This document shows, piece by piece, positions 14,705-22,481 of a stretch of DNA of 64,000 bases. The DNA comes from Colwellia chukchiensis (lineage in GTDB: Bacteria; Pseudomonadota; Gammaproteobacteria; Enterobacterales; Alteromonadaceae). The stretch is taken from positions 62,001-126,000 of the forward strand of contig NZ_NBOC01000007.1 in NCBI RefSeq assembly GCF_002104455.1, written 5' to 3'. The notes under the pieces are model-generated. The model made no database searches, had not been told where the DNA came from, and worked only from the letters and a program-made list of their open reading frames with translations. The translations under genes were made by a program, and so were the position numbers. Positions within the stretch are counted from its first letter, which is position 1. The number at the start of each line of letters is the position of its first letter.

Positions 14705-16096
14705 ATGGAAATGGTAAGTATGCAATTTCAACAGTTGATAGCTCGGCTATTCAGTGCAGTTGGCGTGGTTTTTTTAGCAGTAATGGCAACATCTTTTTTC
14801 GCCAAGTCAGATGATAACTTAGTAACTGATCGCTATCTTTTAATTAACAATGTTGACGTCTTTGATGGCGTTAATCCTAAGCTGATCAAAAATAGCCAAG
14901 TTTTGGTGATAAATGATGAAATCGCCGCGATTGGTTCAATACCCGACAACCTGCCATCAAGACTACAGATTATCGATGGTCAGGGTAACACCCTAATGCC
15001 GGGGCTAATTGATGCCCATTGGCATACCCTGATGGCGGCCGCTTCTTTTAAAGATTTATCTCAAGGTGATGCCAGTTATTTGCATACCTTAGCCGCCGTT
15101 GAAGCAAGCAACACACTGTTACGCGGTTTTACCACAGTACGGGATATGGCAGGCCCAGCCTTTGGTTTGAAAAAAGCGATCGATGAAAATTTACTGCAAG
15201 GGCCTAGAATTTATCCCTCTGGTGCGGGTATTTCACAAACCTCTGGGCATGGCGATATACGCCATAGGTTTAACCCCCCTAAAGCTTTTGGCGGCGCACC
15301 TTCGCGCTGGGAGTCGCTTGGTTTGATGAGTGTAGCAGACGGCGAAGCTGGGGTGCTCACTGCCGTTAGAGAGCAGTTACGCCAAGGGGCTGTGCATATT
15401 AAAATTATGGGTGGCGGCGGTGTTGCGTCCATTGCCGATCCGCTCGACTCTGTGCAGTTTACCCAGCAAGAGATCAAGGCAGCTGTGCAAGCGGCAGCTG
15501 ATTTTGGTACTTATGTTACCGCTCATATTTATACCGCGCCAGCAGCTCAACGTGCGATTGCTGCGGGCGTAAAAAGTATAGAGCATGGTCATTTACTTGA
15601 TGATAAGACATTACAATTAATGGCCAATAAAGGCGTGTGGCTGAGTACACAACCGTTTCATTTAGATGAAGTTCCTGCTTATTATAATGCTAGCCAAAAA
15701 GAAAAGTTACGCTTAGTTACCCAAGGAACCGCCAAGCTTTATCGTCTGGCAAAAAAATACAAAGTGAAAGTGGCCTTTGGTACCGACTTATTGTTTGCTA
15801 CGGCCAATGCCGCTAAACAAAATCAAGAGTTAGTCAAATTACAACAGTGGTTAACACCATTTGAAATCCTCAATATGGCCACAGCCAACAATGGTGAGCT
15901 TTTGCGATTAACTGGCGCGCGCAATCCTTATCCAAAAAAATTGGGCGTTGTTGCGGTTGGAGCCTATGCTGATTTGATATTAGTTAAAGGTGATCCGTTA
16001 GCCAACATAAATCTTTTAGCAGATCCAAAGAACAATATTGCCGTCATAATTAAAAATGGTACTGTGATCAAAAATACATTAACAACAAGGCATTGA
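14705..16096 (+). CDS. Membrane-anchored or exported amidohydrolase (imidazolonepropionase/prolidase-like)
   Basis: Up to 463 residues; the in-frame ATG at 14720 is an equally possible start. A hydrophobic signal/anchor (FSAVGVVFLAVMATSFFA) is followed by the amidohydrolase TIM-barrel metal ligands in order: DAHWH near 107, the bridging Lys in HIKIMGGGG near 235, TAHIY near 280, IEHGH near 298 and FGTDLL near 360. The tail (GAYADLILVKGDPL) is the standard small beta domain. Family knowledge: zinc-dependent hydrolysis of amide bonds, often Xaa-Pro or related dipeptides. The signal suggests periplasmic action. Its partner is probably the divergent TonB receptor. Confidence 0.87.
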   Translation: MEMVSMQFQQLIARLFSAVGVVFLAVMATSFFAKSDDNLVTDRYLLINNVDVFDGVNPKLIKNSQVLVINDEIAAIGSIPDNLPSRLQIIDGQGNTLMPGLIDAHWHTLMAAASFKDLSQGDASYLHTLAAVEASNTLLRGFTTVRDMAGPAFGLKKAIDENLLQGPRIYPSGAGISQTSGHGDIRHRFNPPKAFGGAPSRWESLGLMSVADGEAGVLTAVREQLRQGAVHIKIMGGGGVASIADPLDSVQFTQQEIKAAVQAAADFGTYVTAHIYTAPAAQRAIAAGVKSIEHGHLLDDKTLQLMANKGVWLSTQPFHLDEVPAYYNASQKEKLRLVTQGTAKLYRLAKKYKVKVAFGTDLLFATANAAKQNQELVKLQQWLTPFEILNMATANNGELLRLTGARNPYPKKLGVVAVGAYADLILVKGDPLANINLLADPKNNIAVIIKNGTVIKNTLTTRH

Positions 16097-16204
16097 AGTT
16101 TATTAACCTCATATATGGGGGGTATTATTAAGTATGGCCACGAATATTAGCCTGATGAGCAGAATGCATTGAATATAAAAGCATGAAATAATAAGCGCAT
16201 GAGT

Positions 16205-17113
16205 TTATAGCTTTTTCGGTTGAGCTAGCTTGATACATTGGGCGCGCAGCGCAGTTAAAAAGCTTCTTGCCGCAGGTCCTATGCGGTCACCATCTGTAAA
16301 GGTTAAATAGAGCTGGGTTGAGCGTTGGGTGTTTTCATTTAGTTGTAATAACTTGAGTTGCCCGCTTGCTAACTTACGCTCAATTAGGTTCATTGGCAGC
16401 CAGGCAAAACCTAAGCCTCGTGAAATCATGTCTATAGAGGTTTGAATATGGCTGACCGTCCAGCGTTGATTTGCGTCTAGCCAGCCCTCGCTGGCTCGAT
16501 TATCTTTAAGTTGCGTGGAGTCTCGCACCACTATTTGGCGATAGCTCTTAAGATCTTCTAAGGTTAAGCTACGCTCTAGCTGATGTAGGGGGTGTTCAGG
16601 GCTAGCGACAGCGCTAAAGGTGATGTGGCAAAGGTTTTCACTAAAACCAATCCCCAGTGACGTTGGTGAAATGGCAATTTCTACGTCACCTTGTGCCAAA
16701 AGCTCGCTAGCACCGCTAAGTACAGACTCAACCAACTCAATTTGCAGCAACGGATATTGCGATGACACTTGCTCAAGTACTTGATAAAGAATCGCCCTAG
16801 GAAATATTTCATCCACGGCAATTTTCAGTTTGGTTTCTACACCTTGGCTTAAGGTGACACCGATTGTTTCTAATTTTTTTGCTTCATCAAGCAAGTAATT
16901 TGCCCGTTTTAATAGGAGTTCACCGGCGGGTGTTAGCGTGGTTTTGCGCCCGACAATGCTAAACAGTTTTAACCCTAGTGATCCTTCTATTTTACTGACC
17001 GCGTTATGGATACTTGATTGGCTTTTATGGACACCTTGCGATGCTTGATTAAAGCCACCATATTCGACCACAGCATGGAACATGCGCCATTGCTCTAACG
17101 AAATTCTTAACAT
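16205..17113 (-). CDS. LysR-type transcriptional regulator of the azoR-doxX locus
   Basis: 302 residues: helix-turn-helix at the N-terminus (GFNQASQGVHKSQSSIHNAV), then an effector domain. It is divergent from azoR with a 393-base gap, so it probably senses electrophiles or quinones and controls azoR and doxX. It is of the same subfamily as the regulator at 2674, sharing GWLDANQR and GLGFAWLP text. Confidence 0.92.
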   Translation of the reverse strand: MLRISLEQWRMFHAVVEYGGFNQASQGVHKSQSSIHNAVSKIEGSLGLKLFSIVGRKTTLTPAGELLLKRANYLLDEAKKLETIGVTLSQGVETKLKIAVDEIFPRAILYQVLEQVSSQYPLLQIELVESVLSGASELLAQGDVEIAISPTSLGIGFSENLCHITFSAVASPEHPLHQLERSLTLEDLKSYRQIVVRDSTQLKDNRASEGWLDANQRWTVSHIQTSIDMISRGLGFAWLPMNLIERKLASGQLKLLQLNENTQRSTQLYLTFTDGDRIGPAARSFLTALRAQCIKLAQPKKL

Positions 17114-17506
17114 GCTTTGCTCATCTCTATTGTTGCTTAATACCGCTTTTAAATCGTCGATTCGTAGTTTACCACAATAGCGTAACTGGCATCGTCATGC
17201 CAAAGACTGGCTCATGTTGTGCTTGCTTAATAACGCTAACATTAGTGCTTTGTTACACTAGCATTCTCTTTTCGTTAACAACAATAGCAACAATAGCAAC
17301 AAACTAACAATCTATTCTTTTACTCAGATTTTTCTTAAGCAAGTCCCTATGCCCATGGCTATCTTTATTCTATTTAATCGAATGAATTGTGCGTTATATA
17401 ATAATTTTGTTCGATAAAATTTTCATGGATACTGTGCTCATCAACTTAAACGCGACGTTATTCAAATAACCGAACGACAAAATAAATTTAAATTAAAAGG
17501 TGAGTT
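17114..17506. other. Control region between LysR gene and azoR
   Basis: 393 bases without a gene. Around 17405-17425 an imperfect dyad (ATTTTGTTCGATAAAAT) of the LysR T-N11-A type lies about 90 bases before azoR and is a candidate operator. Nothing else is recognisable. Confidence 0.4.
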
Positions 17507-18100
17507 ATGAGTAATATTCTTGTTGTTAAATCTTCATTAAATGGTGAGCAAAGTCAGTCGAACCAATTAACACAGCGACTTGTCGAGCAATTGGCTGCAA
17601 CTGACAATGTAAAATTGGTAGCGCGTGACCTAGCACAAGACAGCTTAGCGCACTTAACTCAGGCAGAAATGGCCACATGGATGATAGCGCCCAATGAGCG
17701 CAATGCGGAGCAAACAAAACTAGCCAATATCTCAGATAATTTAATTGAAGAAGTCAAAGCGAGCGATACCTTCATCATTGCCATGCCGATGTACAACTTC
17801 GGTATACCGTCTACGGTTAAAGCCTGGGTCGATAGAGTGGCGCGCGCTGGTGTAACCTTCAACTACACTGAAAACGGTCCTGTAGGGTTACTAAACGAGA
17901 AAAAGGTCATTGTTGTCGCGGCGCGTGGTGGTATGTATGCCGGCACAGAAAAAGACTCTCAAACCCAATACCTTACCGATTTATTTAACTTGGTCGGTAT
18001 TGAAGATATTCGCTTTATCTATGCAGAAGGCCTTAATATGCCCGGCAGTGAAGAGCGTATTTTAGCCGCACAAAAGCAAATAGATAACCTAGCCATTTAA
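17507..18100 (+). CDS. azoR: FMN-dependent NADH-azoreductase
   Basis: 197 residues, the family length. Flavodoxin-like fold: phosphate-binding SSLNGEQSQSNQL near 9-21, the FMN-contact MYNFGIPSTVKAWVDRV near 95-111, and the RGGMY loop near 144. Family knowledge: two-electron reduction of quinones and azo compounds using NADH, protecting against quinone stress. AAGGTGAGTT precedes the ATG. DoxX follows 84 bases later and the divergent LysR is the likely regulator. Confidence 0.93.
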   Translation: MSNILVVKSSLNGEQSQSNQLTQRLVEQLAATDNVKLVARDLAQDSLAHLTQAEMATWMIAPNERNAEQTKLANISDNLIEEVKASDTFIIAMPMYNFGIPSTVKAWVDRVARAGVTFNYTENGPVGLLNEKKVIVVAARGGMYAGTEKDSQTQYLTDLFNLVGIEDIRFIYAEGLNMPGSEERILAAQKQIDNLAI

Positions 18101-18184
18101 CCTTAAGCTAAGCTTGATGATAAACAAAGTGATTAGCAAGTCGGCATTTTAAATAAACAATCAATTCATACGTAAGGAAAAATC

Positions 18185-18628
18185 ATGAAAGCACTATTAC
18201 ATAAACTATCAGTCTCATCAGCAGGTTACTCAGCATTAGCACTTCGTATACCTATTGGCATTATTTTTATGGCTCACGGTGCACAAAAGCTATTTGGTTG
18301 GTTTGGGGGCTACGGCCTCGAAGGCACAGGTGGTTGGATGGAGTCTATCGGTTTAGCGCCTGGCTTTATTATGGCGTTGTTAGCAGGTAGCGGTGAGTTT
18401 TTCGGCGGTTTGTTTATTTTGCTTGGCTTATTAACGCGGCCAGCGGCAATTGTTTTAGCCTTTACTATGGTGGTAGCGATTTTCTCAGTGCATTTTGCCA
18501 ACGGCTTGTTTATGTCAAATAATGGTTATGAGTTTGGCTTATCTTTGTTAGCGGCTAGCGTTTCTTTAGCATTTTCTGGTGCGGGTAAACTGGCATTAGA
18601 TAATAGCTTAGTGAAAAAGTTGAGTTAA
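18185..18628 (+). CDS. DoxX-family membrane protein
   Basis: 147 residues with four predicted membrane helices. It shows the family's HGAQKLFGWFGGYGLEGTG motif near residues 30-48 and the central GSGEFFGGLFILLGLLTRPAA helix. DoxX proteins are inner-membrane components often paired with azoreductases, pirins or thiol enzymes in redox-stress loci. It shares an operon with azoR and ends at a terminator. Confidence 0.92.
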   Translation: MKALLHKLSVSSAGYSALALRIPIGIIFMAHGAQKLFGWFGGYGLEGTGGWMESIGLAPGFIMALLAGSGEFFGGLFILLGLLTRPAAIVLAFTMVVAIFSVHFANGLFMSNNGYEFGLSLLAASVSLAFSGAGKLALDNSLVKKLS

Positions 18629-18656
18629 AGACGTACCATTTTGATCGATAATTAAG

Positions 18657-18694
18657 ACCCTAAGCGCGCAGGATAATAGCGATGCTTAGGGTTT
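18657..18694 (+). terminator. Rho-independent terminator after doxX
   Basis: ACCCTAAGC and GCTTAGGGT arms with a long loop, followed by a short T-rich run. Confidence 0.75.
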
Positions 18695-18822
18695 ATAGCT
18701 CATGAATCTATTAATAGTAGTGCCGTGTCAGAGGCTTAATATTAATTTAGCTAATGCGTCTTGAAGTTTTCTGTTATAGCATAGCTCTTTTCTAAATTTG
18801 GCAAAGTTTTTAAGAGAGTGCT

Positions 18823-19725
18823 ATGTATCCGCTACAGTACATTGAACCTGTTTTTCGTCCCCCCAGTGAGTGGAAAAGTCTGATCTTACAAGTCACCAAT
18901 GGTTGCTCCTGGAATCGCTGTACCTTTTGCGACATGTATACCGCAGAGAATAAAAAATTCAAGCCGAAAAAATTAGCCGATATTGAGCAAGAGTTGATAA
19001 CGGTTGCTGAGTCGGGCTTAGCTACCGGGCGGGTTTTTCTAGCCGATGGCGATGCCATGATGCTGCCATTTAATCGCTTAAAAGATATTTTGTTGTTGAT
19101 CAAGCAGTACTTACCCAATGTAACTCGGGTATCAAGCTATTGTTTGCCGAGAAACTTAACCAATAAAACCGTTCAGCAACTAGCCGAGCTAGCAAAGTTA
19201 GGGTTAACGCTAGTTTATGTTGGCTGCGAAAGCGGCGATGATGAAGTACTTGAACTGATAGAAAAAGGTGAAAGTTATCAAAGCTCATTAGTGGCGCTGC
19301 AAAAAATTAAGCAAGCGGGTATGAAAAGCTCAGTAATGATTTTAAATGGCTTGGGCGGCCCAGAGTTGTCTTTGCAACATGCGGTGAATTCGGCGCGACT
19401 GATGAATGAGGCGCAACCGGACTTTTTATCGACCTTAGTGGTCAGTTTTCCGCTTGGGGTTGAACGCTTTGCGGCAAACTTTACCCGCCACAACAAGCAA
19501 GCGTTTCGCCTATTAAATCAGCAAGAGCTCTTTAGTGAAATGAAAATATTATTATCTGCACTAGCGTTAGACAAAACCATATTCCGCTCAGATCACGCGT
19601 CGAACTACTTGGTGTTAAAAGGCGTGCTAGGTAAAGATAAAGCCCAGCTACTCAATACTGTGCAATTGGCGATTGAGCAATCTAACCAAATACCGATCCG
19701 GCAAGAGTGGCAGCGCGGGCTTTAA
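18823..19725 (+). CDS. Radical SAM protein
   Basis: 300 residues. The 4Fe-4S motif reads NGCSWNRCTFCDMY near residues 28-41 (C-x4-C-x2-C), the arrangement of a common subfamily with an aromatic or His after the first Cys. An SAM-contact strand (VFLADGDAM) and TLVYVGCESGDDEVLELI follow, typical of radical SAM barrels. There is no extra Cys-rich (SPASM) tail. Family knowledge: reductive cleavage of S-adenosylmethionine; the substrate of this subfamily is not known to me. It is a single gene bounded by terminators. A small leftward gene lies beyond the shared terminator. Confidence 0.88.
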   Translation: MYPLQYIEPVFRPPSEWKSLILQVTNGCSWNRCTFCDMYTAENKKFKPKKLADIEQELITVAESGLATGRVFLADGDAMMLPFNRLKDILLLIKQYLPNVTRVSSYCLPRNLTNKTVQQLAELAKLGLTLVYVGCESGDDEVLELIEKGESYQSSLVALQKIKQAGMKSSVMILNGLGGPELSLQHAVNSARLMNEAQPDFLSTLVVSFPLGVERFAANFTRHNKQAFRLLNQQELFSEMKILLSALALDKTIFRSDHASNYLVLKGVLGKDKAQLLNTVQLAIEQSNQIPIRQEWQRGL

Positions 19726-19769
19726 TTTTACTAGATTTTTGCCTAAATCAAGACTGTAAGTCATGAGGA

Positions 19770-19806
19770 CAAGCGACATTACGCTAAGTTAATGTCGCTT
19801 GATATT
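19770..19806. terminator. Bidirectional terminator
   Basis: CAAGCGACATTA-CGCTAAGT-TAATGTCGCTTG, a near-perfect 12-pair stem followed by a T-rich run, between the convergent radical SAM gene and the small gene at 19841. Confidence 0.75.
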
Positions 19807-19840
19807 TAACTCGCTCGCCGTCAAACGCCGTCAAAAAAGC

Positions 19841-20032
19841 TCAGTTATAGCCTAGTACAAAACACAACTCAACATCTTGCTCTAGTGTTTTGGCATATAG
19901 GGCATTATCCAGTGCATCGCTTGTTTTAATTTCAGCAATTATTACAGAGTTTTTGCATACCGGAGACTCTTCAGCCTGGCTTGGTTTGTTTAAGGTAGTC
20001 AGTTGTTGCATTTTCTTCTCGTTAAATATCAT
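19841..20032 (-). CDS. Small hypothetical protein, 56-63 aa
   Basis: A 63-codon frame; the internal ATG at 20011 (56 codons) has a GAGAAGA ribosome site and is the better start. The peptide has Lys/Glu-rich text around two Cys (PVCKNSV and VELCFVLGYN) and no signal or membrane segment. No family is recognised. It lies 36 bases before the YfcC stop on the same strand, so it could be the tail of that operon. Its closeness to a radical SAM gene is worth noting, but that gene points the other way. Confidence 0.4.
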   Translation of the reverse strand: MIFNEKKMQQLTTLNKPSQAEESPVCKNSVIIAEIKTSDALDNALYAKTLEQDVELCFVLGYN

Positions 20033-20068
20033 TAAGTTAATTACCTAGGCGTGATATTAAAAACTTAT

Positions 20069-21505
20069 TTAAAAACCAATGCTGACCGATATCGCCAGCA
20101 ATATCATGGCAACAACAATGTAGATAGCCCAAAGCGGTAGAATAAACTTGGCCCATTGTGACCAACTGACTCTTGCGGTTGCTAAATACGCTAACAAGGT
20201 ACCTGAAGTGGGTGTCAACATATTAGTAATGCCATTACCAAATAAAAATGCCAATACGGTTGTTTGAGGTGGTACGCCCGATAATTGTCCGATAGGGCCT
20301 AAAATCGGCATACTGACCGCAGCTTGTCCTGACGTTGACGGGATTAAAAAGTCGAGCAGGAGTTGGGAAATAAACATGCCGATGGCAGAAACAGTCGCCC
20401 CCTTATCGTCAATGATTGACATTAAAGAATAGACAATAGTGTCTAAAATTTGACCTTTTTCTAGGGTCACCGCGACGGCGGTGGCAACGCCAATTAAAAA
20501 GCTCGCCATTAATACTTTCTTCATGCCGCTGACAAAAGCATCAGCTGCGGCATTAGCACCTAATCCGCTCATGGCCGCTAAAACTATGCTTAGGCCAATA
20601 TAATAGGCGGATAACGCGTGGTGTTTCCAGTGCCACTCGGTAGAGGCATAGACTAAAAAGCTAATGCCTGCTGCTAACGTAATTAACAATGCGGTATGGC
20701 GCGTTGATAGTTTATCGGCATTAAAGCTAATTTCAGCGTCTCGAACATGTCCTTCTCGTTTGATCATAACCAGCACAAAAATAATACCAATGATCAAAAA
20801 CACCATGTAATACATAAACCTAATGCTGGCACCACTGAATATTTGTAAGCCAAGTAAAGGTTGAGCAATGGTCAGCGGCAGCGGGTTGGTTACTGAGGCT
20901 AAATAGCCTGCTTTTACAGATACACAAACAATAGCAAAACCTATGATATGTGACATACCTAAACGGTTTGCCATAGCAACCATTAGCGGGATCACCAAGA
21001 GATATTCAGAGGCTAAGCCTAAAAAGGTGCTGCCAGCCGATAACACAGTCATTAAGCTGATCACTAAAATATAAATATTGCCATTGACTAGGCTTAATAA
21101 GCGCTCGAGGCCTAAGTCTATGGTACCGGCTTTGGTTAATATGCCAAATAAGCCGCCAATAATTAACACCATAAAAATTAGCCCAGCACCACGCTCTAGC
21201 CCTTCAGGAATTGACATTAGTACGCCGCTAAAACTCACCGGATGTGCTAAGTTTTCTTGCTGAGCTGCTTGCTGATGAAAAATATCTTCAATCGCAATAT
21301 TTTTCTCAATCACTTGATAGGTATTTGGCACCACAAGTTTGCCATCGCGTTGATAGCTACCTGAGTCAACGACATAAGTCATCGCCATGGCTAATAATAG
21401 AATACCCAACAAAATGATGATGGGATTCATAGTGTCTCGTTCTTTCTTGACGGCTTTAACCGCAGAGTGAGTCGCTTCGATGGTATGTTGTTTGCCTACG
21501 GACAT
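20069..21505 (-). CDS. YfcC/DcuC-family transporter
   Basis: 478 residues with about 12 membrane helices. The first follows a short charged cytoplasmic head (MNPIIILLGILLLAMAMTYVV). Family signatures include GTIDLGLERLL, a conserved ASVTNPLPLTIAQPL loop and the C-terminal LIPSTSGQAAVSMPI and NMLTPTSGTLLAYLA half-site. Relatives carry C4-dicarboxylates or basic amino acids. It starts 42 bases after the N-formylglutamate amidohydrolase gene, in one operon, so the cargo is probably an amino acid or formyl-amino acid. Confidence 0.88.
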   Translation of the reverse strand: MSVGKQHTIEATHSAVKAVKKERDTMNPIIILLGILLLAMAMTYVVDSGSYQRDGKLVVPNTYQVIEKNIAIEDIFHQQAAQQENLAHPVSFSGVLMSIPEGLERGAGLIFMVLIIGGLFGILTKAGTIDLGLERLLSLVNGNIYILVISLMTVLSAGSTFLGLASEYLLVIPLMVAMANRLGMSHIIGFAIVCVSVKAGYLASVTNPLPLTIAQPLLGLQIFSGASIRFMYYMVFLIIGIIFVLVMIKREGHVRDAEISFNADKLSTRHTALLITLAAGISFLVYASTEWHWKHHALSAYYIGLSIVLAAMSGLGANAAADAFVSGMKKVLMASFLIGVATAVAVTLEKGQILDTIVYSLMSIIDDKGATVSAIGMFISQLLLDFLIPSTSGQAAVSMPILGPIGQLSGVPPQTTVLAFLFGNGITNMLTPTSGTLLAYLATARVSWSQWAKFILPLWAIYIVVAMILLAISVSIGF

Positions 21506-21547
21506 GTCATTTTATTTCCAAAGTTATTTTCACTACAGCTGAAATAT

Positions 21548-22390
21548 TTAAACATTAGCACTGACATAGTCTGCAATGTCTTTTACCACTTGGCTGATGT
21601 CTTGTTTAAAGTTGTGGTAGTTATCGTTTGGTGTAAAGGCTTTTTCATTCATATACAAGGCACGATTGATCTCAATTTGCATGCTATGTCTATTATCCTT
21701 GATATTGCCGTAATGTGTTACTAAATAACCGCCTTTATAGGGGGTGTTTCGTACCACGTTATAACCACGCTTACTAAACGCGTCTTCAACAACTTGCACG
21801 AATTCAGCCCCAGCCGCTTGCCCTAGGTTATCACCGAGAATAATATCGGGGCGAGCAACACCATTATCGATATTCATGCCGTTACCTTTTGACTTCATGG
21901 AGTGACAATCAATGTGCCAAACAGCGCCAAAGTCTTGATGAAGCTTGGCGAGGGTGGCGCTTAATGCTTGGTGGTATGGTTGGTAATAATGTTTAATTCT
22001 GTGCTCAATTTGCGCTCGGCTTAATGGCTCTTTATACATAGCAACATTAGGCAGTGCGTAGCGGCGGATCAGCCCCATACCACGTTCGCTATACTTTGTT
22101 GGTTGGCACTCATGCCACGGCGCATCAAGTAAAGCGGGATCAATATCATTGGGGGCTCGATTTGGGTCAATATACATTCTTGAAAAGTCAGCATGTAATA
22201 AATGCCCGCCAACTTTAACGGCATCTTGCCAAAGGTCGTCAATAAAGGCATCCCAACCGCTTTTAAGTTGGCTTAATGGTACCTCAGACTTAAAGTCTGA
22301 AGGAAAGTTAATGCCACTATGCGGCGAGTCGAAAACTAAAGGTAAGCAGTTTTCTTGACTAGGTGATAGAAGTGTAAACGGTAATTTCAT
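21548..22390 (-). CDS. N-formylglutamate amidohydrolase family protein
   Basis: 280 residues, the usual length. The N-terminal FDSPHSGINFP holds the first metal His of the family, AFIDDLWQDAVKVGGHLLHADFSRMYIDPNR follows in pieces, and WHIDCHSM near residue 150 is the central metal-binding site. HYGNIKDNRHSMQIEINRALYM near the end carries the conserved Glu and Arg. Family knowledge: hydrolysis of N-formyl-L-glutamate to glutamate and formate, normally the last histidine-degradation step (hutG type 2). No other hut gene is nearby. Here it sits between a TonB receptor and a carrier, suggesting use of imported formylated amino acids or peptides. Confidence 0.88.
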   Translation of the reverse strand: MKLPFTLLSPSQENCLPLVFDSPHSGINFPSDFKSEVPLSQLKSGWDAFIDDLWQDAVKVGGHLLHADFSRMYIDPNRAPNDIDPALLDAPWHECQPTKYSERGMGLIRRYALPNVAMYKEPLSRAQIEHRIKHYYQPYHQALSATLAKLHQDFGAVWHIDCHSMKSKGNGMNIDNGVARPDIILGDNLGQAAGAEFVQVVEDAFSKRGYNVVRNTPYKGGYLVTHYGNIKDNRHSMQIEINRALYMNEKAFTPNDNYHNFKQDISQVVKDIADYVSANV

Positions 22391-22443
22391 TTGATAAATT
22401 ATCCAAAACCGGTAAAGAGAATGTAACGAGAAATAATAAGCTA

Positions 22444-22465
22444 AGTGCCTGTGTTAACAGGCACT
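22444..22465 (-). terminator. Hairpin between receptor and amidohydrolase genes
   Basis: AGTGCCTG-TGTTAA-CAGGCACT, a perfect 8-pair stem 16 bases past the receptor stop. The following T-run is weak, so it could reduce rather than stop read-through into the downstream genes. Confidence 0.5.
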
Positions 22466-22481
22466 ATCATGAATTTACAGG

